NCBI GenBank assembly: GCA_934351765.1
Contig: CAKRJM010000050.1
Location: 1 to 12,015, forward strand
DNA from: an uncultured Lachnospiraceae bacterium
Lineage (GTDB): Bacteria; Bacillota; Clostridia; Lachnospirales; Lachnospiraceae
Direction of reading: 5' to 3'
Length of the DNA stretch: 12,015 nucleotides
The position numbers were made by a program, and so were the translations under genes. Position 1 is the first letter of the stretch, and the number at the start of each line of letters is the position of its first letter. The notes under the pieces are model-generated. The model searched no databases. It saw only the letters and a program-made list of their open reading frames with translations, and was not told the DNA's origin. Shown here piece after piece: positions 1 through 7,085 of the stretch.

Positions 1-23
1 TTTCACATAAGGACATCTTTTTT

Positions 24-52
24 ATAATATCATAGGTTATTACGTTTGTCAC
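24..52 (-). promoter_or_regulatory. Candidate divergent promoter reading off the left edge
   Basis: On the - strand GTGACA (47-52) is followed by a 17-base spacer and TATTAT (24-29), a close fit to a housekeeping sigma promoter. It would drive a gene beyond the left edge, divergent from rubredoxin. No start codon or product is visible inside the window, so the downstream gene is unknown. The stretch between this site and the rubredoxin promoter (53-126) shows nothing else I can name. Confidence 0.45.
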
Positions 53-126
53 ATAAAACTTTGAAGCACAAATCAGTTCCTCTCTCCGGCTTCCAGCCAC
101 TTTCATGGCTTTACCGTGAATAATCA

Positions 127-155
127 TTGACATTCTCTGGTTTATCCTATATAAT
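127..155 (+). promoter_or_regulatory. Consensus sigma-A promoter of the rubredoxin gene
   Basis: TTGACA at 127-132 and TATAAT at 150-155 are exact consensus hexamers separated by 17 bases. Transcription should start near 162, giving a leader of about 45 bases before the rubredoxin start. Such a perfect promoter suggests high constitutive expression unless it is repressed, possibly through the inverted repeat just downstream. Confidence 0.88.
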
Positions 156-157
156 AT

Positions 158-188
158 AAATATAATAACAGTAATCATTATTATATTT
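158..188. promoter_or_regulatory. Perfect AT-only inverted repeat in the rubredoxin leader (candidate operator)
   Basis: AAATATAATAA (158-168) and its exact reverse complement TTATTATATTT (178-188) flank a 9-base spacer. The repeat begins 2 bases after the -10 box and ends just before the GGAGG ribosome site, where a repressor would block transcription. It could also be a weak RNA hairpin near the ribosome site. It does not match a CIRCE, PerR or Fur box well enough to name a regulator, and low sequence complexity makes chance symmetry possible. Confidence 0.45.
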
Positions 189-205
189 TAAAGGAGGACA
201 CGACT

Positions 206-361
206 ATGAAGTATATTTGTGATGTATGCGGCTGGGAATATGATGAGGAAGCTGGATATCCGGAAGGAGGGATCGCACCCGGAACGAAGTGGGAAGATGT
301 TCCCGAAGATTTTGAATGTCCACTGTGCGGCGTTGGAAAAGATCAGTTTTCGGAAGAATAA
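206..361 (+). CDS. rub: Rubredoxin
   Basis: This encodes a 51-residue cytoplasmic one-electron carrier with a single iron held by four cysteines. The two knuckles are visible: CDVCG with Cys5 and Cys8, and CPLCG with Cys38 and Cys41, followed by the family's usual VGKDQF ending. The length is normal for a free-standing rubredoxin. The start is fixed by AAAGGAGG at 190-197, eight bases upstream of the ATG. In anaerobes rubredoxin passes electrons to rubrerythrin, flavodiiron proteins or superoxide reductase in oxygen and peroxide defence, but none of these partners lies in the window. The gene stands alone between its own promoter and a strong downstream hairpin, so it is probably monocistronic. 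Confidence 0.96.
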   Translation: MKYICDVCGWEYDEEAGYPEGGIAPGTKWEDVPEDFECPLCGVGKDQFSEE

Positions 362-384
362 TCTGTCGTTTCTTTCGATATAGG

Positions 385-478
385 AATCCCCGTCACAGTC
401 CACATTCCTGGTTCGGCGCAGACAGCTTTTGTATGTGCCTGCTGCCGGACCAGGGTGGACCGGGCGGGGATTTCTTTT
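385..478 (+). terminator. Long imperfect hairpin with T-rich tail after rubredoxin
   Basis: AATCCCCG (385-392) pairs with CGGGGATT (465-472), GTCCAC (398-403) with GTGGAC (455-460), and CCTGGTTCGG (407-416) with CCGGACCAGG (445-454, one G-T wobble). GCAG/CTGC-type pairs continue inward to about 421/439. TTTCTTTT follows at 471-478. It lies 23 bases after the rubredoxin stop and fits an intrinsic terminator, though about 88 bases of paired structure is far longer than usual. On the - strand there is no T tract beyond it, so it probably serves rubredoxin only. Confidence 0.75.
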
Positions 479-522
479 ATTATTCTTTTATTATTCTTCT
501 ATTATTCTTCTATTATTTCTTT
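479..522. repeat. Four tandem 11-bp T-rich units
   Basis: The units begin at 479, 490, 501 and 512 and read ATTATTCTTTT, ATTATTCTTCT (twice) and ATTATTTCTTT. They fill the gap between the rubredoxin hairpin and the stop codon of the convergent giant gene; the last unit runs into that stop codon. They extend the U-rich tail of the + strand transcript. This looks like a slippage-prone microsatellite. Confidence 0.7.
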
Positions 523-3500
523 TAGTTCTGGTTTGCGGTTACAAAATCCAGCAGCGCAATGGCATCTACCAGAGTAATCTGACCGTCTCCGTCCATATCA
601 CCGACTGCCAGCAGTATGTCATTTTCTCCGGCAGTTACCTGATCCAGCAAACGGATGGCATCTGCCAGAGTGACCTGACCGTCCCCATTCACATCGCCCA
701 GAAGACCTGCGCCCTTGCCGACAGTTACCTTGCAGCGGGCAGGAACAACCGGAGCACTCTTATAGGTGGTGTTTCCAGATCCGGCCCAGCCTGCACAGGT
801 ATAATCACAGATTCCGCTTACCTCAATGGTATAAACCTCATCCTTCGGGAAGGTCAGCGTAAACTGTCCATTCTCATCGGTGGTCGCTGTCAGACCTTCC
901 ACTACAGCTCCGTTATGGTCATAAACCGTTACGGTCGCACCGACGGGTGCGGCAATCACGTTGGTGACATTCTCATTGTCCCACTTGCCGCTGTTCATGA
1001 CACTCACTCCGGTTACGGTGAATGTCGTTGCTGTACCGGGATCAGCCGTGTAGCTATCGCTGTCAAAGTAGGTATACAGATCAGAATACGTGGTCGTATC
1101 CACATACTCATACAGTGCCATATCATCTCCGTTATGAATTTCTTCTGTAGTGCCGAATACCCAGGAGTGGTTCAGAACATACGATACCATTCCGGTGTTA
1201 ACACCCCAAACCCTGGTAATCCAGCCGCTTTCCGTATCTGCATAACCGTCTGTCCCGCCATTATAATACTCCCTATGCATGGATCGGAACGCGTCGCTCA
1301 TGGTAAACCTTCCATCGCCGTTGGTATCATATACCGTAACAGGAGCTTTACTTAACAGCGTTCCCTCGGAACCAGACACAAATGCACCGCCTCTGCTGTA
1401 GGATACCGTTACCTGAATCGATTCTCCGTCATCAGTGTCCTTCTTGTTTACAGTGACCGCAATCTTTGCAGCTGCGATTCCGTCAACTGCATCTGCTCCG
1501 GCATAGGAAATGGTAATTTCAGTATCGTCAGTCGTCAGATGGCCGGTCGGTGCATAGCTGTAATTGGTGGTTTCTTCGATGGTGCCGTCCTGATAGGTGA
1601 TCTCCACACTCATGCCGGCAGGATCAAACAGCTCACCCTCGGTGTACTCGGTTTTTGCGGGCATCTTTGTCACTGCAATAGATGCCACCTTGCTGAGCTG
1701 GATTGGAACGGAAGCAGTCTTTCCGTTGTAGCTTACCTCAACGCTCTCGGTATCCGCTGCAATGGTGGTCGGTGCAACGGTGTAATCCGTTACTTCCCTG
1801 GTGGTACCATCGCTGTAAGCTGCCGTCACCACCATGCCGGAAGGATCAAACGTCTCGCCTGCGTGGTATACGGTCTTTGTCGGAAGTGTTGTCACCTCGA
1901 TCTTCTCAACCTGTGCTTCCTTCACCTGAACAGCAACTTCTGCTGTCTTGGTTTCCTTGCCCTGTGTATAGGTGATGGTTACCTTCTGCTCTCCTGCCTC
2001 AGTAAACGCATCCTGGCTGAATGTATAGCCATCGATCTCTCTGGTAATGGTTCCGTTACTGCTCGTATAAGAAGCAGTTACGGTCATGCCGGCGGGATCA
2101 AATGCTTCGCCTACATGGTACTCGGTCTTGGAAGGCTGAGCCGTTACCTCAATCTTATCCAGAGTACCGACGGTGATGGAAAGATCCGGCAGCTTGCCCA
2201 TGTATGCCAGCGTGTTCGGAGATAAGTTGCCCCAGGTCTTTACGCCGGCACGGTGTCCGCCATAGTCAGCGCCGAATCCGGCTACGTTAAAGGTACCATT
2301 GGAAAGAACAAACTGGTCACCCTGGAAATCCTCCGGAACGGTCAGTGCATCCTTCACACTAACGATCGGATTGTTATAACCGGAGGCATCGGTTTCCTCT
2401 TCCACCAGGTTCGTAATGGTCTGCTTTTCCGCAGTGGAACCAAAGAAGTAATAGCCGTAGGAACCGCGGGCAGTTCCGGCAATCTTACCGTCCATGCCGC
2501 TGATGCTGCGGTACATGGCTGCTGCATCTGTGTTGTACAGACTCATTCTTGTTACCGGGTTGAACAGCGTATCAAAGGTTACAGATACATTCTCACCGGG
2601 GGCAACCACTGCATCCTCCAGAGACTTTCCATTTACTTTGACAGAGATCTGTTTTCCGGTGATCACCTGATACTCGGCATTTCCGCTCTTTTCAACCTTG
2701 ACGATGTTTCTGCCGTTTGTCAGTGGTACGGTGTAGCTTCCGTCCTCGTTGGCGCTCAGTGTCTTAAATCCACTGAAGCTTAACGAATTTGCACCCATTG
2801 TCGGGTTGGCAACAGATACGCTCACGCCCTCGGTTTCCGGAGTGAACTGATACTCACCCTGGTCACCGGTGAAGTAAATGGGATCCAGCTCGGCATCAAT
2901 GGCGGCGCCTGCTTCCTTGCTGGTATCCTTGTTCAGATCTGCATTGAGTGTCATTCCAGTCTTGATGCCGCTGTTTCCGGCGTCAACCGAAACAACAAAT
3001 ACTCCGGTATCCTCCGGCCAGATTGCACCGTAGAAACCGTTAGGATCGTAATTATCGTAGGAATACTTGATCTCATCATGGTAGTTCAGGGTCATGGAAT
3101 CATAAGTTACCAGAACGATCGCCGTGCCTGCTCCTACTGCGGTCACAGTACCGTCGCTGTTTACCTTGATGACACTGTCGCTTGCCTGTCCGTCCAGATC
3201 AACGACCTGATAATGGAAATCAGGCTGGATCAGACGGTAATCTTTGCCCAGAACCCAGGTAACATTGCTGCCCCACCAGTTACGCTGTGCATTCAGCTGG
3301 TAGCTGCTGCCGGCGTCAAGCTTCAGATAACCCTGTGCGTTTACATTGAGGTACAGGTCACCCATGTTTGCGCCGCAGTTGGAAGCCGTATTGCGATCCA
3401 ACGTTATCTTGGAAGCACCGGAAGGATTTAGCATCTCTGCGGTTACAGTTTTGTGCTCGGTGCTGCCGTCTGCCACGGTTCCGTTATAAGTTACATAGGA

Positions 3501-6500
3501 ATCGCCGGTGACGCGGTAGAACATCTTGTCTGTGATCGCAATGTGGAACTGATAATCAACGGTTCCATCTTCCTGTGCTGCGGTTCCGTCGGGCTTGTAT
3601 TCCTTTCCGATCCCATCAGACATCTGCTCACAGATGAAAACCTCTGCATCCGACGGTGCATTGACAGTGAAGCAGCCTGCTGCCATCTCTGCAGAAAGCT
3701 TCAGGACAGATGCGTCCTTTTCCGCGGTCACATCCTGTTTTCGATACTCCATAAGGTTACGTGCTGCCCGATATTCTGCGGACGGAACAAGTGTCATGTA
3801 GTAGGTCATGGAACCATTGACGCTGATCAGAGCCGGGTAAACGGCATAACCGTCTGCATTGGTATACACATCGCCCATGGTCACAGCGCTTACTTCATTT
3901 GTCAGTCCTGCTATGAAATCCTTTGCTTCCGCTTTCTTACCATCGAACTCATTTGCTGCGAAAACCTCAGCAAGGCGCAGGGTAATGCGGGCGGTCTTTC
4001 CGTCCACGGAGGCTGCCGCACTGTTGGGGAAACTGAAAGCTCCGCCGCCCAGGCTCTTTCCGTCTGCACTTACTGCACGGTAAGAATACGTTCCCTCGGG
4101 AGCAGTAAACGCATAGATATCATAAAGCTGATTGCTTTCTGTATCACAGATCATTCCGGAAACAGCGCTGTCCGCCGCAAAGGTGTCCTTTCCGGATTCA
4201 TCCTTTCCGGTTGTAGGATATACAGTCAGGCCGTTCTCTCCAACAGTGTTCTTCGGAACATAAAGTTCAACACTGTAAACTGGTTTTGTTACGGTTACTT
4301 CACAGGTTGCTGTTACCTTATTATTTTTTGCATCGGTCGCTGTCGCTGTGATCGTTGCGCTTCCTGTCTTCAGGCCGGTGATTTTTCCGTCTTCTACGCT
4401 GACCGTCTTCGGATCGGAGCTTTCCCATGTGATTGTTGTCAGGGAGGTCTCCGGAACAATCGCTGCCTCCAGGGTCATGCTGTCGCCCCTGGTCAGCTCC
4501 GTCTTATTGGTGGAAAGCGTGAGTCCGGTTACCGGAATATCGGCGCTCTGGATCACCACCGGACACTCCCAGATTACCGGGTTATTCTGGAAATTCGTGG
4601 AGATGGTCAGCTTCGCGGTTCCTGTTTTAACAGCTGTGATCTTGTACTGAACCACTGCATTTTTGGCCGTCCAGGGATTTACGGTTTTTGTTACCATCTC
4701 AACCTTAAAAATATCCTCGTCGGAAGAGACTGCCGTTACCTTATACCGATCCCGGTCAAGCGGGCTCGGTACATTGACTGCATCAAACTCCTTCGTTTCC
4801 CCCGCAGTAACCTTCAGGACGTTCGCATTGATCTTGCTGGCAACTGTCATCTTATAGGAAACGCTTACTTCAGCGTATCTTCCGTCGCCGGTCCTTACCG
4901 TATAGTCAACAGATCTGTTCTGGTTCCAGGGGCTGTATGTAACCAGACCGGTATGCTCATTAACAACACTGGAATTGTTTGTTCCAAGCGTACTGTCACC
5001 GCCGGACCATAACACACTCTTGACCGCCGGATTTCCGGATGCGGAAAGCTGTACCTCTGCCGGCTCTGCTCCGACAAACGCTTTTGCAGGATCCACCGTT
5101 GTCTTTGAAGCAGAAGCGTCCAGGGTTCCCTTTAGCTGGTAAACGGTCTGTGCCGTCTTACCAGTTGCTGTGTTCATGACCACAAGGATCTTTCCGTTAT
5201 TGCCGGAGGGACGTTTCTTCATCTTCACCTTGTTTGTCATCTGTGTTTCATCTGTTGTAAGACGGGCATTGTAGCTTCCAAGCAGATGCTCCTCATCGGC
5301 CGTCTCGCCATCATAAACAGAAACTGTTGCGATGAGGTAATCCGGCAATGCCTGATCTACAGTCGTTCCTACATTCAGGTACCAGGTATCCCCCTCGGAA
5401 GGGAGCGCATACTCTTTCACTTCCAGACCGGTGACGTTATAAGGGCTCTCGAATACGGCACGATAAAAAGTATCCGCAGTCAGAGTTACCTGAGTTTCTG
5501 TTCCGCCCTCGATGGCTGTCCAGGTCTCTCCGTCCGAAGACTGCTCCCAGTGAGAAAACTGATACAGAGAATCCGCTTTTGCCCGCAGCGTATGAGTTTC
5601 ACCATCAGCACGAACCTGCTGTACCTTTCCTCCGGTGGAATCTGTCATGGTGATCTTATAAGCCATATCTGCCTTTGCTTCAAAGACAGGAATTACCTTA
5701 AGAACGCTTAACGCACCTTCATCGACTTTTTCACCTGCAAACTGAAGCCGGTACTGACTTTTTAAATTATAAGTTTCACGGTACATGGAGAAATACCAGC
5801 CATCTCCATTTATAAAGCTTTTCCAGCCATTCGCCTCGGTAGGAACCGCATTGACCGCACTCTCCTGATCGGCTGTCCCGGAATAGAAAGTACCATCGAT
5901 CTGCCATCCGCAGAACGCATACTTATCTGTGTCATAAGTGCCTTCATAAAATCTCGCCAGCTCACCCGTATAAGTTCCGACACCGGTAATCTTTCTGGGA
6001 AGAGCATTATTTCCTCCGTATAACTGGATTGCTGATACAGTCGCATCGGAAATCAGAGTTCCGTCACTCTGGCGCAGCATGGGCTTTTCGATCAGCAAAC
6101 CAGGACGTTCACCGGTTTTAAATGCAATCGTTGCTACATACGAATAAACCGTCGTTGGCGTCATACCCTCGGTAAGCCCCTTGTTTGTTACAGCCGCACG
6201 GTAATATTTCGTCTCGCCCGCCTTAATATCCGGAGTATAGTAGCTATACAGATTTGAATTGAACGCTGCAGAAGCGTCTTCGATATCAGTAAAGTTGATT
6301 CCATCATCCGAAACCTGCCAGTTTACAGTCAGCGTATCGACCGTATAGGATGAATTGTCCCGCTTAATTTCTACCCACAGCTGTTTTGCTGCACCATCGT
6401 CCGCTTCATAATACGTCGCTGAACTGTTTTTCAGGTTGTTCCAGCTGTCAAACTTTGGTGCCGGAGCTGCAGCCGCTTCTTCGTTGCTCTGAACAGCTGT

Positions 6501-6602
6501 CGATATCTGTCCGGACTCCGCAGCCGATGTAACTGATATCATGCCAAAGGCCATGGCCAGCACAAGCAGCAGTGACAGAAGCTTTCTGCTTCTCTTTTTC
6601 AT
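522..6602 (-). CDS. Giant secreted Ig-like protein with transcobalamin-like (DUF4430-like) module and C-terminal dockerin
   Basis: A 2026-residue exported protein. Residues 1-28 form a signal peptide (basic MKKRSRK, hydrophobic core, cleavage near TSAA). Then come an Ig/Fn3-like region (about 50-165), a bacterial-repeat-like domain (313-385), degenerate Ig-like domains (495-686), a clear Big_2 domain (690-771) and a large unassigned core (about 772-1475) with another Big_2-like piece near 1110-1170. Three Big_3-type repeats (1479-1719) share the pattern P-x-K-T-x-Y-x-x-G-E-x-FDP. Residues 1728-1848 resemble a DUF4430/transcobalamin C-terminal beta domain and hold an EF-hand loop (D1759-D1770). 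A second beta module (1856-1961) follows. The end is a type I dockerin with calcium loops at D1970-D1981 and D2002-D2013. There is no catalytic motif, LPxTG or SLH, so attachment is presumably through a cohesin encoded elsewhere. The start is set by AAGGAGGA at 6607-6614. A cobalamin riboswitch lies upstream, suggesting a corrinoid-related role (inferred). Confidence 0.9.
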   Translation of the reverse strand: MKKRSRKLLSLLLVLAMAFGMISVTSAAESGQISTAVQSNEEAAAAPAPKFDSWNNLKNSSATYYEADDGAAKQLWVEIKRDNSSYTVDTLTVNWQVSDDGINFTDIEDASAAFNSNLYSYYTPDIKAGETKYYRAAVTNKGLTEGMTPTTVYSYVATIAFKTGERPGLLIEKPMLRQSDGTLISDATVSAIQLYGGNNALPRKITGVGTYTGELARFYEGTYDTDKYAFCGWQIDGTFYSGTADQESAVNAVPTEANGWKSFINGDGWYFSMYRETYNLKSQYRLQFAGEKVDEGALSVLKVIPVFEAKADMAYKITMTDSTGGKVQQVRADGETHTLRAKADSLYQFSHWEQSSDGETWTAIEGGTETQVTLTADTFYRAVFESPYNVTGLEVKEYALPSEGDTWYLNVGTTVDQALPDYLIATVSVYDGETADEEHLLGSYNARLTTDETQMTNKVKMKKRPSGNNGKILVVMNTATGKTAQTVYQLKGTLDASASKTTVDPAKAFVGAEPAEVQLSASGNPAVKSVLWSGGDSTLGTNNSSVVNEHTGLVTYSPWNQNRSVDYTVRTGDGRYAEVSVSYKMTVASKINANVLKVTAGETKEFDAVNVPSPLDRDRYKVTAVSSDEDIFKVEMVTKTVNPWTAKNAVVQYKITAVKTGTAKLTISTNFQNNPVIWECPVVIQSADIPVTGLTLSTNKTELTRGDSMTLEAAIVPETSLTTITWESSDPKTVSVEDGKITGLKTGSATITATATDAKNNKVTATCEVTVTKPVYSVELYVPKNTVGENGLTVYPTTGKDESGKDTFAADSAVSGMICDTESNQLYDIYAFTAPEGTYSYRAVSADGKSLGGGAFSFPNSAAASVDGKTARITLRLAEVFAANEFDGKKAEAKDFIAGLTNEVSAVTMGDVYTNADGYAVYPALISVNGSMTYYMTLVPSAEYRAARNLMEYRKQDVTAEKDASVLKLSAEMAAGCFTVNAPSDAEVFICEQMSDGIGKEYKPDGTAAQEDGTVDYQFHIAITDKMFYRVTGDSYVTYNGTVADGSTEHKTVTAEMLNPSGASKITLDRNTASNCGANMGDLYLNVNAQGYLKLDAGSSYQLNAQRNWWGSNVTWVLGKDYRLIQPDFHYQVVDLDGQASDSVIKVNSDGTVTAVGAGTAIVLVTYDSMTLNYHDEIKYSYDNYDPNGFYGAIWPEDTGVFVVSVDAGNSGIKTGMTLNADLNKDTSKEAGAAIDAELDPIYFTGDQGEYQFTPETEGVSVSVANPTMGANSLSFSGFKTLSANEDGSYTVPLTNGRNIVKVEKSGNAEYQVITGKQISVKVNGKSLEDAVVAPGENVSVTFDTLFNPVTRMSLYNTDAAAMYRSISGMDGKIAGTARGSYGYYFFGSTAEKQTITNLVEEETDASGYNNPIVSVKDALTVPEDFQGDQFVLSNGTFNVAGFGADYGGHRAGVKTWGNLSPNTLAYMGKLPDLSITVGTLDKIEVTAQPSKTEYHVGEAFDPAGMTVTASYTSSNGTITREIDGYTFSQDAFTEAGEQKVTITYTQGKETKTAEVAVQVKEAQVEKIEVTTLPTKTVYHAGETFDPSGMVVTAAYSDGTTREVTDYTVAPTTIAADTESVEVSYNGKTASVPIQLSKVASIAVTKMPAKTEYTEGELFDPAGMSVEITYQDGTIEETTNYSYAPTGHLTTDDTEITISYAGADAVDGIAAAKIAVTVNKKDTDDGESIQVTVSYSRGGAFVSGSEGTLLSKAPVTVYDTNGDGRFTMSDAFRSMHREYYNGGTDGYADTESGWITRVWGVNTGMVSYVLNHSWVFGTTEEIHNGDDMALYEYVDTTTYSDLYTYFDSDSYTADPGTATTFTVTGVSVMNSGKWDNENVTNVIAAPVGATVTVYDHNGAVVEGLTATTDENGQFTLTFPKDEVYTIEVSGICDYTCAGWAGSGNTTYKSAPVVPARCKVTVGKGAGLLGDVNGDGQVTLADAIRLLDQVTAGENDILLAVGDMDGDGQITLVDAIALLDFVTANQN

Positions 6603-6620
6603 ATGTTCCTCCTTTTCATT

Positions 6621-6737
6621 TCATACTGTCTGACGTTTTCCCCGTTCTGCGGGTAATCCACGTTCAGACGCCATAAGTGGTTCATTTATATCAACCGAAA
6701 GCTGTTCGCGGAAATCATCCGATTCCTTCAATGTCAT
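6621..6737 (-). CDS. Possible 38-residue leader peptide
   Basis: An open frame of 38 codons begins MTLKESDDF and ends 6 bases before the ribosome site of the giant gene. It has a weak ribosome site (AAGGCGG) six bases before its ATG and lies after the riboswitch terminator, so it would be on the same regulated transcript. The product is charged, with no signal peptide or known motif. It could be chance; only its position and ribosome site argue for it. Confidence 0.2.
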   Translation of the reverse strand: MTLKESDDFREQLSVDINEPLMASERGLPAERGKRQTV

Positions 6738-6780
6738 TTTTTACCGCCTTGTGTTAAACCCATTTACCGGTTTATGGCAC

Positions 6781-6816
6781 AAAAAATAAACCTCCGATTT
6801 GCTTTCGGACATTTAT
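6781..6816 (-). terminator. Intrinsic terminator, likely the riboswitch expression platform
   Basis: On the - strand the RNA folds as ATAAA and TCCGA (separated by a 2-base internal loop) pairing with TCGGA and TTTAT around a 7-base loop, then runs into TTTTTT (6786-6781). It starts four bases beyond the 3' edge of the cobalamin aptamer and about 180 bases before the giant gene. This is the usual place for a ligand-dependent terminator. It would also stop read-through from the MATE gene. Confidence 0.82.
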
Positions 6817-6819
6817 GCT

Positions 6820-6998
6820 GAAGCTCCAGCCGCCTGTATTCTGACTCAAGGTTCAATCCTACTTGCTGTCCCTTCCCGATTTCTCAGTGGATCTGACAGC
6901 GTTCGTCCCTATTACAGCGGAGAGAAACCGTACCGGAATCACACCGGACTTCCCGAACAGGTCCTTTAAGAACTGTTCTGCTGCTGTTCAAACGCTTC
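6820..6998 (-). promoter_or_regulatory. Cobalamin (B12) riboswitch aptamer
   Basis: Read on the - strand, the conserved blocks of the cobalamin aptamer appear in order: a TTCTTAAAGGA-type block near 6965-6975, GGGAAG then CCGGTG-TGATT-CCGG (6933-6954), CCGCTGTAA (6912-6920), CCACTG (6885-6890), CGGGAAGGG (about 6871-6879), TTGAACC and GAGTCAG (6841-6858). The outer P1 stem can form from GAAGC plus CAGC on the 5' side (6983-6998) with GCTG plus GCTTC on the 3' side (6820-6830). The length of about 180 nucleotides is normal. Riboswitches of this class bind adenosylcobalamin or other cobalamins and normally repress B12 uptake, synthesis or B12-independent enzymes. Here the only downstream gene is the giant dockerin protein, with a terminator in between, so repression by B12 is expected. 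I see no convincing promoter just upstream; TTAACA and AATAAT near 7012-7038 are a weak candidate. Confidence 0.93.
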
Positions 6999-7050
6999 TG
7001 ATTATTCTATTATTTTTTCTCTACAATCCTTTTGTTAATACAAGGAGCCT

Positions 7051-7064
7051 GGCAGCCTGCTGCC
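7051..7064 (-). other. Short hairpin after the MATE gene
   Basis: GGCAG and CTGCC pair around a 4-base loop, 21 bases beyond the MATE stop codon. No T tract follows on the - strand, so it is at best a weak terminator or a 3'-end stabiliser. Transcription could continue from here into the riboswitch. Confidence 0.35.
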
Positions 7065-7085
7065 ATTTTCCCTGTTCGCCTCTCA

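Noticed and set aside
429..5711. Several long open frames on the + strand inside the giant gene, the longest about 519 codons
   Set aside because: They are antisense to a gene with clear domains, signal peptide, ribosome site and dockerin; their translations are rich in Cys and His, lack ribosome sites and match no family. They are side effects of codon bias.
6781..6816. c-di-GMP riboswitch in the same leader
   Set aside because: The GAAAGC and GGTAAA pieces belong to a simple terminator; the ordered cobalamin blocks upstream explain the region.
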